Source: Sthenelais limicola
Taxonomy: Eukaryota > Annelida > Polychaeta > Phyllodocida > Sigalionidae
NCBI GenBank assembly: GCA_942159475.1
Contig: OW804094.1
Coordinates: 129,938,755 to 130,002,754, forward strand
DNA length: 64,000 bases
Direction: 5' to 3'
Under the pieces are notes generated by a model that worked only from the letters and a program-made list of their open reading frames with translations, had not been told where the DNA came from and did no database searches. Below are positions 47,420 to 60,000 of this stretch, piece after piece. A program made the position numbers and the translations under genes. Within the stretch, counting starts at the first letter, position 1, and each line of letters opens with the position of its first letter.

Positions 47420-47690
47420 AACTGTGCACCGTGTGATGAAAATGCAATGTAGAATAAATTTCCAATGCGAGTTACATTAATGTTGATACTTTCATTATTA
47501 GAAAGTTAGAAGCGGTAAAGACGGATACTGTGATACAGAGACACTGTTTGACATTTCAGAAGCAAAATCTTTACGCAAATCTATGCACCGTGACATTATG
47601 ATGAGATGCAATGTAGGATTAATTTTCTATGCCAGGCACATTTATTTTGGTACATTTATTATTCAAGAACTTGAAAGATTCAAATTATAG
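47420..47690. repeat. Diverged tandem duplication, about 160-165-bp period
   Basis: The phrase GATGAnATGCAATGTAG followed by ATnAATTTnCnATGCC and two TTTATT/TTCATTATTA motifs occurs once near 47436-47500 and again near 47600-47670, each preceded by CTrTGCACCGTG. It spans the likely 3' end of the STELLO-like gene. Confidence 0.6.
47453..47458 (+). promoter_or_regulatory. Candidate polyadenylation signal (AATAAA)
   Basis: First canonical AATAAA downstream of the STELLO-like stop codon (about 370 bp). Confidence 0.45.
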
Positions 47691-48948
47691 GATCCCAGAG
47701 ACAATATATTTTGAAATAAAATTATATAACTATATCTAAGTGGTTTTGTTCTTGTTCTTCCATTACTTAGACATAGTGATGCAATTGTGTATACAATTTC
47801 TGTATAAGGTATAATATTTTCTCCTATCATATTTCCTCTCATGTTTCTTACATGTAATGCTAGCTACTTTACTGATTAAGTCCGGTAACTGTATGCGCAT
47901 AAAGTTTATTAAGTTGATTCCCTCAACAGTCGTCGAATAATATGTCAATTATCTAACCTCGACAAAGTCGGGGAATTCTGAGTCTAGGACACGAACAAGC
48001 TGTTCTCATTCTCCTACCTTAACTATCGTTAGGACACCACACAGGCGTCCCCGAACATGTAGATCTATGTGTACTACGAAAACATGTCTCCTGCGACTCA
48101 ACCGCCATACTAATCTGAAAAGCCTGATTGACTTGAATAAGTAGGTTGAGGAAGCAGATATCAATGAATAAATCAGATCCGAAAGCGCACTAAGAATGAA
48201 AATAGTAATGTCCCAATTAGAATCTCTATCTCAGTGGTGTGAAAAAGTCGGTTTTCAATGGCTGTCCATTCAGTATTGATCCCAAGCTGAATGAAATAGC
48301 ACAGGACGCCTTCAAAGTCGTAGCGGCAGGACAAAAGCTTGGAACAGCAACGCGACTGGGCGTTATAATGGTTCGTTAAAGTCCCAGTTTGTGTATACGG
48401 CTTGTCTTAATAGGACAATCTTTGCTGCAGAACGAGAGGACATTATAGTTGTTAGGACGTCGTTAGTTTCTAGATTGTTGTTAGTTGGTATTCAACACCT
48501 GCAAGAGGTGCTAGTGGCATGGCTTGACAGTATCGTTATGTCTCCTATTATGCGATTATCACGTATTTGCAACAGTGAAATATTACACGCTCATATCCTT
48601 ACGGTAATGTTTATTACCAATATGTGCTCCGAACAATGACATACGGGAGGATGTTTCGAATATTATATTGATCGTATGAATAATATATCTTGAAGATATT
48701 CTTGCTTTTGTAATTAGTATGGACACAAGGGACAAATTCACATACAATATTTGCTTTCTGATATTGATGTAGCTTTTCTTGGTAGCATCGACTTATGATG
48801 ACACAGGTTTGAATCAATTCCAGAGCCTTTGAGATTGAATTGCGTTTCCTTATTTGTTCTTTTTGGGGTGTCATTATTGAGACCATATCCCAATGAAACC
48901 CTTCCCGAGTGCCCTTGAAATATATCTGAGAAAGAATCTGATGGACAA

Positions 48949-49279
48949 TTAGGGGAATCGCATGTGCGTCATATTGAATCATCCTGATTCCCATGGAATT
49001 ATGAGAGATGTATGCCATAGTAAAACTATGTTTAGCGTGAAATATTGATTAATATGTACCTATTAAAAGATGTGAGTCATAGATGATGTTAATAATGTAA
49101 GCCTTCATCTTTCCCATCATGCATATACATGGTTTTCATAGAGTATTTATAATACAAGCTATGCTCAAATGTTTTTTGCAATTATCGATAAAAGTGTAAT
49201 AATACTTGTATATCAGATTTGAGCAGAACTCATCCCATCTTGCACTGAACATGTGCAGTGTCATACGCAAATCCCCTAT
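48949..49279. mobile_element. Possible degenerate copy of the ATAGGGGATTTGC TIR family
   Basis: The right end (reverse strand ATAGGGGATTTGC, 49267-49279) matches the family exactly. A looser left end, TTAGGGGAATCGCATGTGCG, begins near 48949. No clear target-site duplication remains. Confidence 0.4.
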
Positions 49280-52153
49280 TGCGATGACGTATTCCCTTAT
49301 CCAAGACCCTTCTTGTATACTTGACAGGCCTGTGCGCTTGAAGAATGGCCTCAGATATTCCCCTTAAACATATTCTTGATCTTTTTTTTATCTATATTTA
49401 CATGACTGAACAACCACCCCCACAAACCATAACTAATCCAGGATTAACACGTCGCTTTAATGCTTATATATACACATACTATATCGATAAAGAAACGTGA
49501 TAGCTGATTCCGTACGTTTGCTCCCCAGGCACCCGGGTCAATTTGTTATTTCCATATACTACTATTACCACTCTATACCATACGTGTATGCGATTGGCTT
49601 CCTGTAACTCTTTCCCTGTTTGCTCTCCACATTTGCATTCATTGAACGCATCCTGGTCCAAATAGATTTATTTCCATGCTCGTCTAGATTAAAGGCTACG
49701 GAGTAGTTGGAGTACTTTCCACTCAATCTTATGTACAAGCTTCTTTACCAACTCATTTACTTGCACGCGTATGTCCAGGTCGATTTACCGGGTTGGCACC
49801 TCCGAGTACAAAAAGCAATCAATATGGTGAAAACAAATATTGATGTTGTATGTGTGGTGAATTTGTAAGTATATAGAGAATTTAAGATTATATAATATAG
49901 TTTGGGTCATCGAAGAAAATTAAAGTGAACATGTACAATTATATATAAAAAGGTAAAAGAGACCCCATACAATTTAAAAGAGATACCGTTAAGAGGTATA
50001 TGGCTTCAGAATCGATACTTGCTGATGGTATATAACGTAATATCTGCTCTTTAGCTCATAACACCAACAATAAACCGGGCTGTTGAATGCAAAACGACAC
50101 AGATAAATCACCAACATTGTGAAAGGCTTAGGTTATGCTTCCCGTCTTGAGAAGCGGCGGTCACATATGACTACCAAAGGCATCCGCCAAAGACGTATAG
50201 CTTTCTCTTTATATGCCATTCAAAACCCCCGGTCCAAGGTCGGAGCAAACACGAAGCTAGCATATAATATGTCGGTTGCATTACCTGTTCCAGGGAAGCC
50301 TGTCTATACATAATAGTTCATATACATGTATGTCAGGATGCATCAAGGCATCTTTTAGTTGGAACATCTTTTTCTCGGGATAAAAACACGGGCCCCAACC
50401 ATTATAAAAGACTTTCAGGCGTAACGTTACTTATATGCCAGGCGCATGGTATTCAGACATAATATTTAAGCACAGGCTTTATATTAAAGCATTGCTCGTG
50501 GCTAGAACATAACTTTCATGAAATGCAAATGTAATTTCCGCGATATAAATCCTGATCAGCGGTGATTTTGTACCACTTTTCTCCTCGGTTTTTATAGCGC
50601 GGTCCTTCGCTAAAGTAGCAGGCGGGAAAATGTCTGCATGGATTAAACATTATAGACGTAGTCACATTGTTTCATCCATTATGCAATGAATGCCAGCCAG
50701 TTATTATGGGAATAGTATGTTTAGAGACCCTGAGCGTTGTCAGAACGTCGCCTACCTTATTGATATTTAACCAATGTGCATCATATACCATGCTCAGCAT
50801 GTACACTCTTCCCCTCTGCCTACATATAAGAGGCTGTATACATTTGACTTTTTATCTCCATCAGACCATAGATGTCAGGCCTCGTATAGAAGACAGCACC
50901 CAATTTGCTATTCATGTGAGAGGCTGCCTGTGCCTTTCTTTTTGCCTTCATCCTCGCGGGCTTTTTGCAAGTGTGTGGACAAGAAGGCAAGAATGTGGAG
51001 GTTGGGATTTGTTAAGTATTTACACAAACTCCTTTCACAGTCAGTTCACCTCTCAGACAGTTACTGTAGATGTATTTGTGACGTCCTCTCCTCGTCTCCC
51101 CATGGAAATATCCATGCACTTCAAGATGAAAGGATACTGCCACATTGTCATGCGATCCGAATGCGTGTTTCGGGTTGAGGCTAAGACAATCGCTTCAGGT
51201 CTCAGCCTTGAAAGGCAGCCAAACCAAAGCAATGTTTCTCATTACATGCTAACACGTACATATATAATTACCCTCTCAAGACATGCATGTTCCACACCAG
51301 TTTGATTTGCATGCAAGGCGAAAGATGCGCATGAATATCATTTATGACACAAAGCCATGCTAATGAGTATTTCTTTTTTTACTGCCGCATGGTTCTCACA
51401 CTCCTGTGGCAAAAAAAACTCCTGCTGAAGAAAATGCTTCAGGACGCGTTATTATTATCCACTAGCCGTCATATTCTTAAGCTTAGAGTGTTTGAGCTTG
51501 AGGGGACACATGTATGAAATGGAACCAGCCTTGCTTGCTTAGGCGTGTGTTTGATTTCTATCCGATGCTTTGATCTCAATCGTGTGATCCCAAAAGGGGA
51601 TCCTGTCACATTAAGGGAGATTAATGTGTCCAACGCTAACATGACATTGAATTAATCGGACAAAGAATCCCTGGCCCATCTCAAGCTTCCAAGAGGGCTC
51701 TTCTCGGGCTCTTCTTTAGAGCTCCTCGAGGGGGCGCGGCTTCCCCGATTTGGCAAAGGGTCTATTGTAAAGCTATCCAGCAACACCGGGACCTGACCGT
51801 GCCTCGCGCTCTCGTGTCAACGTGACTTTCACTTCATGTGCCGGGCGTTGATCCGGACGAGCATCTTAGGCTATATTTCTCTTTCATATATATTATATCT
51901 ACACTCCATCTCACACCTCGCCCAAAGAGAGTGGGTGGGGGTGGGGGGGGGGGAGCTTGTAGATGAAGAGGTGCTGAAACGATTATGAGGAAATCGAGTG
52001 TATAGGTATGAGCAACCAAGAGAATTTAGCGATAGATTCCGATAGATTTAACTCCTTCGACACACTCTATATAGCCGCCATATATAACTTGGAAACTCAG
52101 TAGAAGAACCTAGCGAATACGGAGCATGTTAGAGATTACTCTAGCTTTTTTAG

Positions 52154-52498
52154 ATTGTGGGATGGCGACTGGAAGAGGATAAAGAACGCTAGGACCGCTC
52201 ATGGAATCCGGTCCAGTAATACTTTATTAGGACTGTCTGACTCTGGTAGTGCCTTGCTCTCACATTTAAACGGGGCCGCTACAAATGGAAAGTTTCGCGC
52301 CTCAGTTGACTCCATGATTAACGACAGCCCGCTTATTACTGGGCTGTCCAAGATGAGAAAAATACACAGCTTCAACGCCAACACAAATCAGATCATTCTT
52401 CTTTATGCAATACGCATCCTTCACTCTTTGGTACCCCCATTGCATTATAAGCCCGAAGATCTTGGTTCATGTTTTGCCATGCAGTCCTTCCCTCTAGG
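52154..52498 (+). CDS. Candidate isolated exon of unknown function
   Basis: A strong acceptor (ctctagcttttttag) opens 115 codons that stay open up to a donor-like CTAG|GTCAGT. The peptide (LWDGDWKRIKNARTAHGIR... SKMRKIHSFNANTNQIILLY...) is of mixed composition and matches nothing I recognise. No partner exon was identified. It could be an exon of a gene extending beyond what I could join, or chance. Confidence 0.22.
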
Positions 52499-54515
52499 TC
52501 AGTGATTTCGTCTATCTTTGGTGGAGTTTGTATATATTTTGACATGCCAAGCAATAATCCATGATCCGTCTTGACGTTTTTATACCAAGTCTAAACTGAA
52601 TGAGAAAACAAGGAGCGGTACACCCGCTGTCATGGTGGAAATTCAAAATTATCCAATTAAGGCCGTGTCGTATCTGGGTTAATGGAAAACCTCATCAATC
52701 TCACTCTAGAGTTAACAGATAACTTATCAAAGTGATCTATTCGAAGCAAAGTGGTTTCCTCTTCAGGTTCAATGTGCGCCGATGTCTCAACCACCATAAA
52801 ATGACCCAACTTCTGGGCTTTTTGATAGCTCTGAAGGAGTGATCCGTCTCACATGTTTACATGATCTTTTTCTAAGAGAGCACAATAAAGAACTGGTTCA
52901 TTATGATTCCATCGCTTCTGCCGTCCCAGACAAGATAGACATCCGTTTCCATGTTTCTTATCATCGAACCAAATCCTTGACATCAGTCATTACTTTAAAG
53001 GGGGTGGGGGTGGAGGGGGGAGGGGTAGATCATTCAATCATGCCAAAATCTTACCTTTTTTCTTACACATTATTCCTGATACCAGATTAGACTACTCACC
53101 CATGCCACGCCCTACTTTGATTCCATCATCCTTGTCGTGCTTTCCTCTTTAATCAGGCATCTGCAATTGAAATCTAATACGTCGAGGTTTATACAATTCC
53201 TGCTTCATTGAATGTATCATTCAAGGTCACGCCAGTGGCGGGTATTGGCTCTTGTCGCTCATAAAGTCATCCCTGCAGTGGATGCAATCATTATGAACCC
53301 TTTTACTGTTTCCATTTCTAGGTCAGACTATCACCACCCCTGCCAAACGACTTTGAAATATGATATGGTGAAGAGGGTTCAAGTCCCGTAAAATGCAATG
53401 TACAAAAACACATTAATACCAGCTCTTTTTGCCTCCTCGTCCATCAACTAATCACTGCAACTTTTCTCCTAAAAGAATAAACTCCAGTGAGGCGTTATCC
53501 AATGCCGTAATCAATTGCCGTTCGACAGGTCTGAGTGGAAAAGGTGCCTTTATACTTCTACATAGATGATCCCTTTAGTGCTGTAGCAATTTGCTGACCA
53601 AGGGATTTTCTGTTTCACCGCTTGCGATTGTATGGGAGTGGTGTCCTCGCGCGTCTGAAATATGGAAAAGCCAGATCTTGCGGTCATCCAGACTACCTAG
53701 CTTCTCCCCCTACTTGGTGCACGCAAATTAAAACTTTGGCTACTGTCCATTGTTAACTGATAAATTAGTCTGGTGGGCCTGCCTAAGGACGTGCACGACA
53801 AGGACATGTTTTTGTGGGCCAGATAAAGGAGACATTTCTTGGAGGGGGGCCTGTTGTGCACAACTACAAACCAAGTGATTATAACTTATGAATTATAAAC
53901 AATAGCTCTTTGAGTAGTTCCAACAGACGGTAGTATTCAATTGTCTTTAAGATGATTTTAACTAAACACTGATTGGTGATACAATTATAATTATACTCAT
54001 AAACATCTAAGGTCGAATTACATTTCTCTACCCATAATGAGAAGGATATGCATAAGTGATATAGTGTAAGGGACTAATTCAAGAACTTCCAGATGAAGGT
54101 CAATTACGTCAGCCTTCCGTTTAGCCCTATAGCTTTTATGTCCCATAGAAATAGCGGTTGTGTGATATTGATTATTAAACCTGTTGGAAATTAATTCCTT
54201 GATCTTAATTGTGTGCCCTTTTTCGTTTTATCTGATCGTAGTGATCAAGGAAGAGTGAAAATCTTCAGCACATTAAATTTCTAATATTATTGTCTTTTGA
54301 TGCCTCTTTGTAAACATCTGGGGCTCTGCTCTCAGGACAGAAAGTGTTTGTTCCGTTGACTTTTAGTAGGTAGATGTTTACCTTGTGAACGTGTATTTAT
54401 ATTTTGCTTGCATTGATGTCTTCATGGTGAAAAATGCATTGTTATAGAAGAACTGATGTATGCTCCTGCTATTCTAAATAATTATATTGTAGGTTGTTAT
54501 GGAACGTGTTCATTA

Positions 54516-55620
54516 ACACACTCAGGAGGAATTGTACATCAATGCACAACTGTCTAGGGCAAATGGCCTTAGATTAAATGTAATGTCAATGAAAAGGATT
54601 CGGCTTATTTTTATTTGGCAACAGCTCGGATAGCTATGGTGATTTGCATCATCATGGTTTAACGTTTCAAGTATACTGTTACTTGCAACATATATAATGC
54701 CGAAAGACGTAGCAATGCCCTACCAACCTGCATGGGGACACTGATAGCACAATAGCTTATGTATTGAAGCTTTCAGTGATATTGGACCTGATGTATCAGA
54801 ATCACTTACACAGAAACCAAAAGTTTGGAACATGACAAGGTCCACGTACTAATATTTATTCACTCAAGAGCACTTATGAATACGACATCATGGATGTTAT
54901 GGTACAACCTAGTAACCCAAGATATTCTGTCCCTTCAAATGGCTGCAGCGATGGCTTCAAAGTAATGACTACAGAGATGGCTTCCAAGGAATGCACAGTT
55001 GCTTTCAAGTAATAACTACAGCGATGGCTTCCAAGGACTACAGAGATGGCTTCCACAGACTGCAGAGATGGCTTCCAATTAATGACTACAGAGATGGTTT
55101 CCAAGGACTGCAGAGATGGCTTCCAATTAATGACTACCGAGATGGCTGCAGAGATGGCTTCCTAGGACTACAGAGATGGCTTCTACAGACTGTAGAGATA
55201 GCTTCCAAAGACTGCAGAGTTGGCTTCCAATTAATGACTACAGAGATGGTTTCCAAGGACTGCAGAGATGGCTTCCTGGCTTCCAAGGACTGCAGAAGTG
55301 GCTTCCAATTTGACTACAGAGATGGTTTCCAAGGACTGCAGAGATGGCTTCCTAGGACTACAGAGATGGCTTCCACAGATTGCAGAGGTGGCTTCCAAGG
55401 ACTGCAGAGGTGGCTTCCAATTAATGACTACAGAGATATAGCTTCCAAGGACTGCAGAGTTGGCTTCCAATTAATGACTGCAGAGATAGCTTCCAAGGAC
55501 TAGGAACATGACAAGGTTCACGTATGCTTAACACGATTAACACACTCAGGAGGAATTGTACATCAATGCACAACTGTCTAGGGCAAATGGCCTTAGATTA
55601 AATGTTAATGAAAAGGACCA
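54516..55620. repeat. Higher-order duplication of an 80-bp non-repeat block
   Basis: ACACACTCAGGAGGAATTG...GCACAACTGTCTAGGGC...AAATG(T)TAATG at about 54516-54598 recurs almost identically at 55540-55618. The phrase CATGACAAGGTCCACG occurs at about 54832, 55507 and 55619. A segment including flank and minisatellite was therefore duplicated as a unit. Confidence 0.8.
54940..55502. repeat. 21-26-bp minisatellite, block 1
   Basis: The unit GGACTGCAGAGATGGCTTCC plus AA alternates with a longer variant carrying AATTAATGACTACAGAGATGG. The frame stays open for 170 codons on the + strand (DYRDGFQGLQRWLPIN-type repeats) and partly on the - strand, but no start context or domain supports a protein. Confidence 0.9.
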
Positions 55621-55629
55621 TGACAAGGT

Positions 55630-56281
55630 CCACGAGGGCTTCCAAGGGCTGCAGAGATGGCTTCCAAGGACTGTAGAGTTGGCTTCCAATTAATGGCTAC
55701 AGAGATCAAGGACTTCCAAGGACTACAGAGTAAGCTTCCAAGGGCTACAGAGATGGCTTCTAAGGACTACAGAAATGGCTTCCAAGGACTACAGAGATGG
55801 CTTCCAAGGACTATAGAGATAGCTTTCACAGACAGTAGAGTCAGTTTCCTATACTAGGACTGCAGAGTTGGCTTCCAATAAACGACTGCAGAGATGGCTT
55901 CCAATAAATGACTGAAGAGATCACTTTCAATAAATGACTGCAGAGATCACTTTCAATAAATGACTGCAGAGATCACTTTCAATATAGGACTGCAGAGATC
56001 GCTTTCAAGGACTTCAGAGACAGTTTTCAAGCATTTCAAAGAGGGCTTCCAAGGACTACAGAGATGGCTTCCAAGGAATGCAGAGATGGCTTTCAAGGAT
56101 TGTAGAGATAGCTTACAAGCACTGAAGAGATGGCTTTCAATTGATGATGGGAGAGATGGCTTCTAAGGACTACAGAGATGAATTCCAAGGATTGTAGAGA
56201 TGGCTTGCATTGATACATGGCTTCCAAGGACTGCAAGGAGTCCAAGGACCGCACAGATGGCGCCCCAAGGAATGCAGAGAT
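55630..56281. repeat. Minisatellite block 2
   Basis: Same family as block 1 but more diverged. It includes a sub-array of AATAAATGACTGCAGAGATC-type units with CACTTTC around 55900-55990. It is interrupted at 56282 by a LINE. Confidence 0.88.
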
Positions 56282-57036
56282 GAGATAAGATAAGATAAGA
56301 TAAGAACTACTTTATTTATCGAATAAGACAGTACATTACAGGTGATAAATAGGTATACAGACTTCTAGAGTGAGTGACTCCAGTTCTCCCTGCCGTTACC
56401 TTGGCCGAAAAGGGGTAACAATATTAAATTAAATGGAAAATAACATCTTGAAATTAAGACTAAGTCACTGGGACTTTCTAAGTACAAGAACCTTGGCTAC
56501 TAGTACAGATAACAGGTGTACTCCTGAGTGTTCGATCTCTAGATAAGGTAAGAAGTTTATAGTGTATAACATTGGCAATTAAGACTAAGTCACTGGGACT
56601 TTCTAAGTACAAAACCTTGTCTACTAGCAGAGAAAACAGGTGTACTCCTGAGTGTTCGATCTCTAGATAAGGTAACAAGTTTACAGTATATTACATTGGT
56701 ATTACAAGGGGGTTAATCAGGTGTACTCCTGAGTATTAATAATCCCTTTTATACATTTGATTTTATCGAGTACAGGTTCGATACAATCGATTAAACTCAT
56801 ATATATGTCCCTTGAAAATTCAGGAATAGGTCCATCTATATATCTATACATTTTGATTTTCGACTGGGTTTACATGGATAAGATTTCCAGTTATGTTTGT
56901 TCCAGATATTTTCTAACTTCTTTTTTTGTGTCAAGTTCATGAACTATTGTAGGAAGTGCATTCCAGGCAGTTTTAGCTTTGTATATGAAGCTATTTGTGT
57001 ATGTTGCCGACCTTGGAATATTAATTTTGAGAAAGA
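56282..57036 (-). mobile_element. 5'-truncated non-LTR retrotransposon (LINE), - strand
   Basis: Reading the - strand, 57035 down to 56891 encodes about 48 residues ending in TAA: LKINIPRSATYTNSFIYKAKTAWNALPT cannot be continued upstream, and the IPRS...F.Y.A..AWNALP pattern is the familiar extreme C-terminus of LINE reverse-transcriptase ORFs. A 3'UTR follows with a 125-bp internal tandem duplication, then ACTTTATTTATC-type sequence and a (TTATC)n tail at 56284-56305. The clade is not determined. Minisatellite sequence resumes directly at 57036, so it inserted into the array. Confidence 0.8.
56453..56700. repeat. 125-bp tandem duplication inside the LINE 3'UTR
   Basis: ATTAAGACTAAGTCACTGGG begins at 56453 and again at 56578. 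The two copies are nearly identical through CTCTAGATAAGGTAA. A partial third echo (CAGGTGTACTCCTGAGTAT) lies near 56719-56737. Confidence 0.9.
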
Positions 57037-57088
57037 TGACTTTCAAGAAATGCAGAGATCACTTTCATGGAATGCAGAGATGAAATTT
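57036..57088. repeat. Minisatellite block 3 (right of the LINE)
   Basis: Two further units (CAAGAAATGCAGAGATCAC and TGGAATGCAGAGATGA) show that the array originally continued across the LINE insertion. GATGA flanks both sides and may be part of the target-site duplication. Confidence 0.75.
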
Positions 57089-60000
57089 TAGCTGTCAGCG
57101 GATATGAGGAAAAAGTGGGATTCCACAAATGAGAAGGCTATGCAATCAAGTGAACTCAAGTTTACAAAATATCTTATATGGAATCATTTTCACAAGATTG
57201 ATATATATTGTTATGTTATAGAATATTGTTACGATGAAATGCAGATGCTGTTTTCCCCTGTGGACTGCCATGTTTGGCAAATTATATAAGTTATTATCAA
57301 TTGGTTTTAAGACCTATAATAGAAAAAGACCCAGCTCCAATCTTCACTTTAACAGCAGGTCATATGACATTGTTTCTCACGCCACCTCTCTTCCTCACAC
57401 ATAGCAATTTCCACTGCTAGTCCTGCGCCATTTAATAATCATTTGATATTTTATGGATTTGATGGTGCTTACACGAGACAGCTGCAACGAGTAATTAAAA
57501 TCTCTCAACTGACATTTCCCCCTGTCTTAGAAATGAATTCTTTTATTATTTCCGTCTCAACTCATTACTTATGCTCCAGGACGCTGCAGACCATGTTGAA
57601 AGGAATATGTGTATAACAGTATTAAGAATCTGACCTCCTTTTTATCAATTAATTGAAACCTTTCATTTTATTTCATATCAATACATATATATCCACCATT
57701 TTAAAAGGGGCTTGTGACAGTAATTCCGAGTGGTTTGAATAATGAACTTATCTAATTTCCTCTTTCAGAAACGATTCAATGTATATTGGCTGGCACTGGA
57801 TTTTCGAGATAATAGATTGATGTGCATGAAATACTCCCATTATCTTGCCAATTTTCTAAACACAATCAGCTGCGTTTTAAAGTTTATGAATGAGTACGCA
57901 TGCATTTCAATAAATACTCTTTCTTTGACCAGAATATCAAATAATATGTATACATGTGCCCAACATATATATACAGGTCTACTCTGGTCGACTGTATGGA
58001 CGGTATTAAGGATGACCAGTAAGGGCGAGTCGAGATGTACATTTGCGCTGTGAAGTATCTACTAGGAGTTACATCCAGACTTGGTCACACAATATTCTCC
58101 TCTAGTTCAAATTCCCAGAACAATCCAAATCCAAAATCCACAATTGCTGCATCAAAAAGCTTTTAGTGTGCTCGTATACGGCAGCGAACATCGCATGCAT
58201 TAATCCTAAACCAAATAAACCGATAAGTCACAACACTCGAAGAAAGGAAAATAGAATGCTAAGCACAAACATACATTCACTTTGTTGATGCATGGATTTA
58301 TAGAAGGTCTGGCTGCTTTGTGGCACGCTAATATCCTGTTTAACTCAACACACACATGGGGAGCACTTCAATCAACTACCAGACGTGTACCTCTTTCATG
58401 ATATTTTCTATAATAATAAAACTCGTTCTAGAGCAACTCATGGGTTAGAGTGATCGACTCGCCGTGGGAGGCACCGCGAAATTACCTCCATATATATCAT
58501 TTATAGGATCTTAAAGGATCATGATAGACTCTGGCACCGTTTGCATGTGTTGCCTTTGTAGCCCAGCGAATGTAGTCAAATGCACTTAATTCCTCAAGTT
58601 CGTGCATAATGTAAGGCATATATATATGCATCCTAGTAGAACTTGTATTTTGATGGAGGGGCTGGAGACATATAGAAAGGGAAGTGTCATATCCATTTAC
58701 CATCGGCGTGTAATCTTATTTCCTGGTCATTCTCCATGTCAAGGATAGTTATCTGGCTTTGAACTCAAGTTTATAGAACGCTTAAACCACATAGAAGCAC
58801 TGTCAAAGGGAAGAGGTATCAGATAAACGGGGGTCTTGGCATTCTTAGAGGATCGCTTCAAAGGTGACTGATCAGTCCTATGTAGACCTGATGCTCTTAA
58901 AGTTAAACCCAAATATTACTCTCTGAAGTCAAAAGGATGTAAAGGTTCTTAATGCTTGATCCCTGAAAGCACTTCAGACCCTCGATGTTCAAACGGACAT
59001 ATTGACTGGAAACAATTTGGACATTGCTTAACACAGATGTTACATTGCATATACAACCCACATAGTAGACCCAAGACTACCAACATAGTTCCCGTTTGTT
59101 CTGACCGCCTCGGAGTTATTATACCATTGTATTACAGTTAACAGTTGAGGCATTTTTGGTTCATTAGATTTTGTCTTTATAATAATAACATATATCTTCT
59201 TTCTTAGATGTCATAATCTTTTCTATTTTAGTCTTGTCTATATATTATTCTTGTACTCCTATATCCTTGTCTCATATGTACTCCAACTGGAGATTATAAA
59301 CTTGTAATGCTAGAAGAACAACCGGTGCTCTCGGTGGTACCAGAAAACCCTTACCATGTAAACCCTACCCTAACTCTAATACTAAACAGTAGATAGTCAA
59401 CCCCAGTATCCCCAGTATAGGCATACACTGGAGGACCAGATTATAATCTGAACGTGTACCATAATTATGTTTTTGTTTTATACGTTCTCAGCAAAATAAA
59501 TAATTCATTATTATTAGATTCATTATTATATACATGTGTGTTATAATATGTTAGAAACAATATTTTTTCTATACATTTCAGCCCCCACGATTATTCAGTT
59601 TCAAATAACTGAGCCTTTCAATTTAGATTGTTGCTGTTAATAAATATTGTGCACGGGATGCCTGTTTTGTCCTCTTGATTAAAACAGCTGCGTCAGATTA
59701 GTATAAAACCACAATTTCAATGATTAAACCAAATTTTCAACTAAAATCCTGTCGAAGGTTTTATGCTTGTCTACACGGAAATTCCTTTACCAGTGAACAG
59801 ATTTTTCTTGGCAATGCCTCTGCCAACGGTTTCTTTCTTTCCACGATTTATCTTTCACGTCCCTCCAGATACAATTGTTTTTACCGGGTAGAGTTCTTGG
59901 CAGAACACTTTATTATGAACATTCCCAAACAATTTATTACCCATTCAGTGACTATTAAAGCCTTCGTCATTGGAATATAAAAAAGTACGATGTCACTATT

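Larger units (their letters stand above)
47700..54930. other. Intergenic region with no recognised gene
   Basis: Two open stretches deserve mention: an exon-like frame at 52154-52498, listed separately, and a 212-codon frame at 50667-51305 with weak internal repetition (HIRGC.HLTFYLH and HVRGC.CLSFCLH) but no family match. A G11 tract lies at 51943-51953. Confidence 0.45.

Noticed and set aside
49160..49230. Possible pre-miRNA hairpin (GCTCAAAT...ATTTGAGC)
   Set aside because: Only the outer 8 bp pair well; the interior does not form a continuous stem.
50667..51305. 212-codon + strand open frame
   Set aside because: Length is noticeable, but the composition is Cys/Leu-rich without a family pattern, and the overlapping second frame is also long. 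Kept only as a note.
53360..53385. GGTTCAAGTCCC, a tRNA B-box-like sequence
   Set aside because: No A box or acceptor-stem pairing could be found at the expected distance.
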